Source of the DNA: Sandarakinorhabdus limnophila DSM 17366
GTDB lineage: Bacteria; Pseudomonadota; Alphaproteobacteria; Sphingomonadales; Sphingomonadaceae
Direction: 5' to 3'
Length of the DNA stretch: 64,000 bases
Assembly: GCF_000420765.1 (NCBI RefSeq)
Contig: NZ_ATVO01000006.1
Span: 186,001-250,000 of the forward strand
Each line of letters starts with the position of its first letter. The first letter of the stretch is position 1. The notes under the pieces were generated by a model. That model did not search any database. It had not been told where the DNA came from and saw nothing but the letters and a program-made list of their open reading frames with translations. The translations under genes and the position numbers were made by a program. Below, piece after piece: positions 60,190-64,000 of the stretch.

Positions 60190-62225
60190 GCTACAGACTC
60201 GGCGTTGATGTGGGTGGCACGTTCACCGATCTGATCGTGATTGATGAAGAGACCGGCCGTGCCGTGCGCGACAAGGTGCCCTCTACCCCGCACGACCCGT
60301 CCGAAGCTGTCATCACTGGCGCCCGCCAACTCTGTGAGAAGGCAGGGATTTCGGCGGCCGATCTGTCGCTGTTCCTGCACGGCACCACGGTCGCCACCAA
60401 CGCGGTGCTGGAACACAAGATCGCCAGGGTCGGCCTGATCGTCACCGAAGGCTATCGCCATATCCTGCAGATTGCCCGCTCCCTTGTGCCCGGCGGACTT
60501 GCGGCCTGGATAATCTGGCCCAAACCCACTCCGATGGCGCCGCTGGAAGCCACGATCGAAGCGCCCGAACGCGTCGGTGCCGATGGTTCGATCGTGCGTC
60601 CGCTCGACGAAGCCGCGCTGCGCAAGAACCTCAAGCGGCTGGCCGAAGAGAAGGTGGAAGCCATCACCATCTGCCTAATCAACAGTTACATGAACGACGC
60701 CCACGAACGCCGCGTCGCCGCGATCTGTGCCGAGGAACTGCCCGGCATCCCGGTCTCGCTGTCGGCGGACATCCTGCCCGAAATGCAGGAGTATGAGCGG
60801 GCGCTGACCACGGTGGCCAACAGCGCCGTTCGGCCCACCGTGTCGCGCTATGTCGGCAATCTCGAAGCCGCGCTCAAGGATTGGGGCACAACCGCCAAGC
60901 TCAACCTGCTGCGCTCCGACGGCGGCTTGATGAGCGCCGAAAAGAGCCGCACGGCACCGGTTAACCTGCTGATGTCTGGCCCTGCCGGCGGTGTCGCCGG
61001 CGCAGTGTGGATCGCCAAGAACGCCGGCTTTCCCAACGTCTTGACGCTGGACATGGGCGGCACCTCCACCGATGTCGCGCTGATCGAGGAGTATCAGGCA
61101 CGGCTGCGCCGCGAGACCAGCGTGGGCCACCTGACCGTTCGGGCCTCCAGCCTTGACGTGAAGACGGTCGGTGCCGGCGGTGGCTCTATTGCAACCGTGC
61201 CGGAACTGACCAAGGCGCTGCGCGTAGGCCCCCAATCGGCCGGAGCCGTGCCCGGTCCGGCTGCCTATGGCCGCGGCGGCGAACTGCCGACCGTGACAGA
61301 CGCAAACGTGGTGCTGGGCTATCTGCCCGAAAACCTGCTCGGAGGAAGCTTCAAGCTGGACCGCGAAGCTTCCAAGCGCGCAGTGCAGACGGTGGCCGAT
61401 GCGCTGGGACTGCCGCTGCTGGAAGCGGCAGCCGGCATCATCGCTATCGTCAACGAGACGATGTTTGGCGCGCTGCGATTAGTGTCCGTTCAGCAGGGTT
61501 ATGACCCGCGCGATTTCGCGCTGATGGCCTTTGGCGGCGCTGGCCCGCTGCATGGCAATGCCATGGGCATGTTGATGGGATCGTGGCCGGTGATTATCCC
61601 TCCCTCGCCCGGTGTGCTGTGCGCCTATGGCGATGCCACCACCCGGTTGCGGGTCGATGCCCAGCGCAGCTTCAACAAACTGGTGACGCAAACCAGTGAT
61701 GCCGAAGTCGGCGCGGTGATCGGTGAGCTCATCGCCCAGACCAGCGACGAACTGGCCACCGAAGGCGTGGCCGCCAACGAGATCGAGATCCGCGTCGAAG
61801 TCGACGTGCGCTATGCCGGCCAGGCCTTTGAAGTGCCGCTGTTTTCGCCGCCCGGCTCTAGCATCGCTAGCCTCGCCGAACGCTTCGATGCCGAGCACAA
61901 GCGGCTGTTCACTTTCAATCTTTCGGTGCCGCAGGAGCTGGTCAACATCCGGGTCGTCGCACTGGGCAAGGCTGCCAATGTCTTGGCCGAACGCATTGCC
62001 AAGGGTGACGGCAACCCGGCCGCCGCACGGGTGCGCGACCACGGGGTGTGGATGGACGGCCAGGCCCGCGCCGCCGCCATCTATGACCGGTCAAAGCTTC
62101 GCGCTGGTGACGTGGTGGCAGGCCCGGCGGTGATCACCGAAATGGATTCCACCACGCTCGTCCACAATGGCCACATTGCCAGCGTGGATGTTTTTGGCAA
62201 TCTGCTGATCACACCGGAGAAATGA
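60186..62225 (+). CDS. hyuA: Hydantoinase/oxoprolinase family protein, subunit A
   Basis: A 679-residue ATP-dependent amidohydrolase subunit of the N-methylhydantoinase / 5-oxoprolinase / acetone carboxylase family. YRLGVDVGGTFTDLIVID is the N-terminal ATP-binding signature, FLHGTTVATNAVLE, GPAGGVAGAVWIAKN, DMGGTSTDVALIEE and GPQSAGAVPGPAAYGRGGEL (in parts) follow. With subunit B it opens a cyclic amide or imide ring using ATP. The start is GTG overlapping the lyase stop. The exported SRPBCC gene overlaps its end. Confidence 0.93.
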   Translation: MSYRLGVDVGGTFTDLIVIDEETGRAVRDKVPSTPHDPSEAVITGARQLCEKAGISAADLSLFLHGTTVATNAVLEHKIARVGLIVTEGYRHILQIARSLVPGGLAAWIIWPKPTPMAPLEATIEAPERVGADGSIVRPLDEAALRKNLKRLAEEKVEAITICLINSYMNDAHERRVAAICAEELPGIPVSLSADILPEMQEYERALTTVANSAVRPTVSRYVGNLEAALKDWGTTAKLNLLRSDGGLMSAEKSRTAPVNLLMSGPAGGVAGAVWIAKNAGFPNVLTLDMGGTSTDVALIEEYQARLRRETSVGHLTVRASSLDVKTVGAGGGSIATVPELTKALRVGPQSAGAVPGPAAYGRGGELPTVTDANVVLGYLPENLLGGSFKLDREASKRAVQTVADALGLPLLEAAAGIIAIVNETMFGALRLVSVQQGYDPRDFALMAFGGAGPLHGNAMGMLMGSWPVIIPPSPGVLCAYGDATTRLRVDAQRSFNKLVTQTSDAEVGAVIGELIAQTSDELATEGVAANEIEIRVEVDVRYAGQAFEVPLFSPPGSSIASLAERFDAEHKRLFTFNLSVPQELVNIRVVALGKAANVLAERIAKGDGNPAAARVRDHGVWMDGQARAAAIYDRSKLRAGDVVAGPAVITEMDSTTLVHNGHIASVDVFGNLLITPEK

Positions 62226-62761
62226 TGAGCTCCCTTCATCATCCCGCCATCGCCAGCGGCCTGCTGCTTGCAACGATGGCCAGCCCAGCACAAGCCGCCG
62301 TCATCAAGTCGGCGCCTGATGGCTTTGTGTCGGAAAGTTCAGCCGTCATTGGCGTAAAGCCAGCGCGGATGTGGCGGGCGCTGACCAATTGGTCGAACTG
62401 GTGGGACAAGGCCCACAGCTACAGCGGCAAGGCCGAAGCCATCCATCTCGATCCGCGCGGCGGCGGCCTGCTGCTGGAACGCTGGGATAAGAACAGCGTG
62501 AAGCATGCCGTCGTGCTGAGCGCGGTGGCGCCATCGTCGCTGCGCATGTCGGGTGGCTTTGGCCCGCTGCAGGCGCTGCCGGTGAACGCCATCCTGGAAT
62601 TCAGCCTGCGCGGCGAAGGCTCCGACACACGATTGACGATGACCTATCGCGTTGCCGGCACCGCAGCGAACAATCTGGATACGCTCGCCGTGCCAGAGGA
62701 CAACGTGATGAGCGAAGGATTCAGCCGGCTGCTGAATTACGCCGCGACCGGCAAGCCCTGA
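62222..62761 (+). CDS. Exported SRPBCC-fold protein
   Basis: A 179-residue START/Bet v1-fold protein with a signal peptide (SGLLLATMASPAQAA, cut near 26). The segments ESSAVIGVKPARMWRALTNW, HLDPRGGGLLLERW and LEFSLRGEGSDTRLTMTYRV are typical of polyketide-cyclase/ATPase-activator-type SRPBCC domains, which bind hydrophobic ligands. It sits between hydantoinase A and B with a 4-base overlap on the first side and 11 bases on the other, an unusual insertion for this operon type. It may bind the substrate in the periplasm (inference). Confidence 0.85.
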   Translation: MMSSLHHPAIASGLLLATMASPAQAAVIKSAPDGFVSESSAVIGVKPARMWRALTNWSNWWDKAHSYSGKAEAIHLDPRGGGLLLERWDKNSVKHAVVLSAVAPSSLRMSGGFGPLQALPVNAILEFSLRGEGSDTRLTMTYRVAGTAANNLDTLAVPEDNVMSEGFSRLLNYAATGKP

Positions 62762-62772
62762 AGGACCGCACC

Positions 62773-64000
62773 ATGCCCGCCCGTATCATTGAGACCAATC
62801 CGCGCCCCTTTAAGGCCAAGACCATCGATCCGGTCACGCTTGATATAATCGAGAACGCACTGCGCAATGCCCGTATCGAGATGGACGCCACCCTGGTGCG
62901 CACCGCGATGTCGCCGGGTATTCGCGAACAGGGCGATGCCTTCCCGATGATCGCCAACCCGGCGGGCAAGATGATCGTTGGCCAGTTCGGCAGCTTTATT
63001 GATGGCTTCCTGCGCGGCTGGGATGGCAGCATCGAGGAAGGCGACATGATCTTCCTGTCTGACCCCTACAGCTGTGAAGGCGCGATCAGCCACAGCAACG
63101 ATTGGCTGGTTCTGCTGCCGGTGTATCGCAGTGGGCGCCTGATCGCGTGGACGGCAATGTTCGGCCACCAAAGCGACATTGGCGGCAAGGTCGCCGGTTC
63201 CATGCCGATCGACGCCCGCGCCATATTCGAGGAAGGCGTGCGCATCCCGCCGGTGAAAATCTGGCGCAAGGGCGAGTATAATGAGGATCTGATCAAGCTG
63301 GTCATGCACCAGACCCGCAAGCCTGATTGGTGCGCGGCCGATTTGAATGCGCTGATCGCCTCCTGCCGAGTCGCCGCGCGGCGCATCGACGAAATGTGCG
63401 CGCGTTTCGGCGAGGACGACGTGGTGGCGGCGATGGACCAGCTTTTGGCCCGCAATCACCGCGCCATGAAGGCGCTGATCGCCACCTCCGTCTCCACCGA
63501 CAAGGTGAGCTTTGAGGATTATGTTTGCGACGATGGCGTGGGCTATGGCCCCTACAAGATAAAGTGCACCATGCAGCGCGTGGGCGACAAGGTGGTGCTG
63601 GATTTCGATGGCACCGATCCGCAGAGTGACGCGGCGATCAATTTCTATCTCAATGAGAACATGTTCAAGATGTTCTTCGGCATCTATATGATCATGGTTT
63701 TCGATCCGCAGATCATGTTCAACGATGGCTTCTACGACCTGATCGAGGTGAAGATCCCCGAAGGCTCGCTGTTGAAGCCGCGTTACCCGGCGGCGCTGTC
63801 GGGCCGCACCCACGCTCTGGGCCGCATCTTCGATTTGCTGGGCGCGTTGCTCGGCCAGCGCACGCCGGAATTCCTATGCGCGGCTGGATTCTCCTCGTCG
63901 CCGCACCTGATGTATTCCGGGCGTGACCAGCGGCCGGGCAAGAACGGCGAGTGGTTCCAGCTGTTCCAGATCGGTTTCGGCGGCATTCCCGGCAAGCCGT
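62773..64000 (+). CDS. hyuB: Hydantoinase B/oxoprolinase family protein (partial)
   Basis: The first 409 codons of a hydantoinase B-type subunit; the 3' end lies beyond the window. The diagnostic start DPVTLDIIENALRNARIEMD, then MSPGIREQGDAFPMI, FLSDPYSCEGAISHSNDW, MFGHQSDIGGKVAGSMPID and VLDFDGTDPQSDAAINFYLN are present. With HyuA it forms the ATP-dependent ring-opening enzyme. The metal-binding histidines of the family are in SHSNDW and FGHQSD. It is the last visible gene of the operon under the GntR-type operator. Confidence 0.93.
   Translation, partial: MPARIIETNPRPFKAKTIDPVTLDIIENALRNARIEMDATLVRTAMSPGIREQGDAFPMIANPAGKMIVGQFGSFIDGFLRGWDGSIEEGDMIFLSDPYSCEGAISHSNDWLVLLPVYRSGRLIAWTAMFGHQSDIGGKVAGSMPIDARAIFEEGVRIPPVKIWRKGEYNEDLIKLVMHQTRKPDWCAADLNALIASCRVAARRIDEMCARFGEDDVVAAMDQLLARNHRAMKALIATSVSTDKVSFEDYVCDDGVGYGPYKIKCTMQRVGDKVVLDFDGTDPQSDAAINFYLNENMFKMFFGIYMIMVFDPQIMFNDGFYDLIEVKIPEGSLLKPRYPAALSGRTHALGRIFDLLGALLGQRTPEFLCAAGFSSSPHLMYSGRDQRPGKNGEWFQLFQIGFGGIPGKP

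Overview
This is a GC-rich, gene-dense chromosomal window from an alphaproteobacterium, most likely of the order Sphingomonadales (inference). The reasons are the dnaA / rpsT / mutM / ubiE / ubiB neighbourhood in the alphaproteobacterial arrangement, a LexA box of the alphaproteobacterial type (GTTC-N7-GTTC), GANTC (CcrM-type) sites clustered upstream of dnaA, many TonB-dependent receptors and Tat-exported oxidoreductases, and a decayed gene-transfer-agent-like head-gene remnant carrying a DUF2793 fragment. No tRNA, rRNA, CRISPR array or insertion sequence was recognised.

Layout. Positions 1-8.4 kb carry a partial membrane-anchored AraC-type regulator, a nitronate monooxygenase / enoyl-CoA hydratase pair, an LLM flavoprotein / aldo-keto reductase pair, a Gfo/Idh/MocA oxidoreductase and a TonB-dependent receptor. 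Positions 8.4-12.4 kb hold small housekeeping genes (zinicin-like metallopeptidase, pterin carbinolamine dehydratase, YegP-like, SIMPL, SDR, DMT transporter), partly enclosed by an inverted pair of terminator-linked repeats. Positions 12.4-19 kb are the conserved core: dnaA, rpsT, mutM, ubiE, ubiB, purS, purQ. Positions 19-32.5 kb continue with an exported metallo-hydrolase, a small membrane protein, a queuosine-precursor transporter, an SOS-controlled Y-family polymerase, hemN with an FNR-type box, NDH-2, a TSUP permease, purL, two small proteins, and an overlapping MBL hydrolase-nadA-nadC operon.

Positions 32.6-38.4 kb form a rightward run of ferredoxin-reductase-like flavoprotein, Tat-exported HisC-like aminotransferase, GMC oxidoreductase, epoxide hydrolase and lipB. 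Positions 38.5-42.5 kb hold a small lipoprotein, an SCP2-domain protein, a secreted hypothetical, an OmpA-family porin and the gene-transfer-agent-like remnant. Positions 42.5-47.3 kb are a leftward operon: CoA transferase, dgt and two serine hydrolases. Positions 47.4-52 kb hold two divergent spermidine-dehydrogenase-like Tat flavoproteins around a small secreted protein. Then come an ArsC-like / GNAT pair, a PEP-CTERM beta-helix protein and a TIGR02466-type oxygenase-like protein.

The last 9 kb (55.1-64 kb) look like one catabolic locus: a TonB receptor, a FadR/FCD-type GntR regulator, an N-carbamoylsarcosine-amidase-like hydrolase, an HMG-CoA-lyase-like enzyme, a hydantoinase A subunit, an exported SRPBCC protein and a hydantoinase B subunit cut by the window end. 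Two 12-base-identical copies of a GTATAC-centred operator sit in its two divergent promoter regions, which suggests one GntR regulon for uptake and ring opening of an unidentified cyclic amide or imide. This locus, the phased GANTC repeats before dnaA, and the gene-transfer-agent remnant are the most interesting parts of the window.
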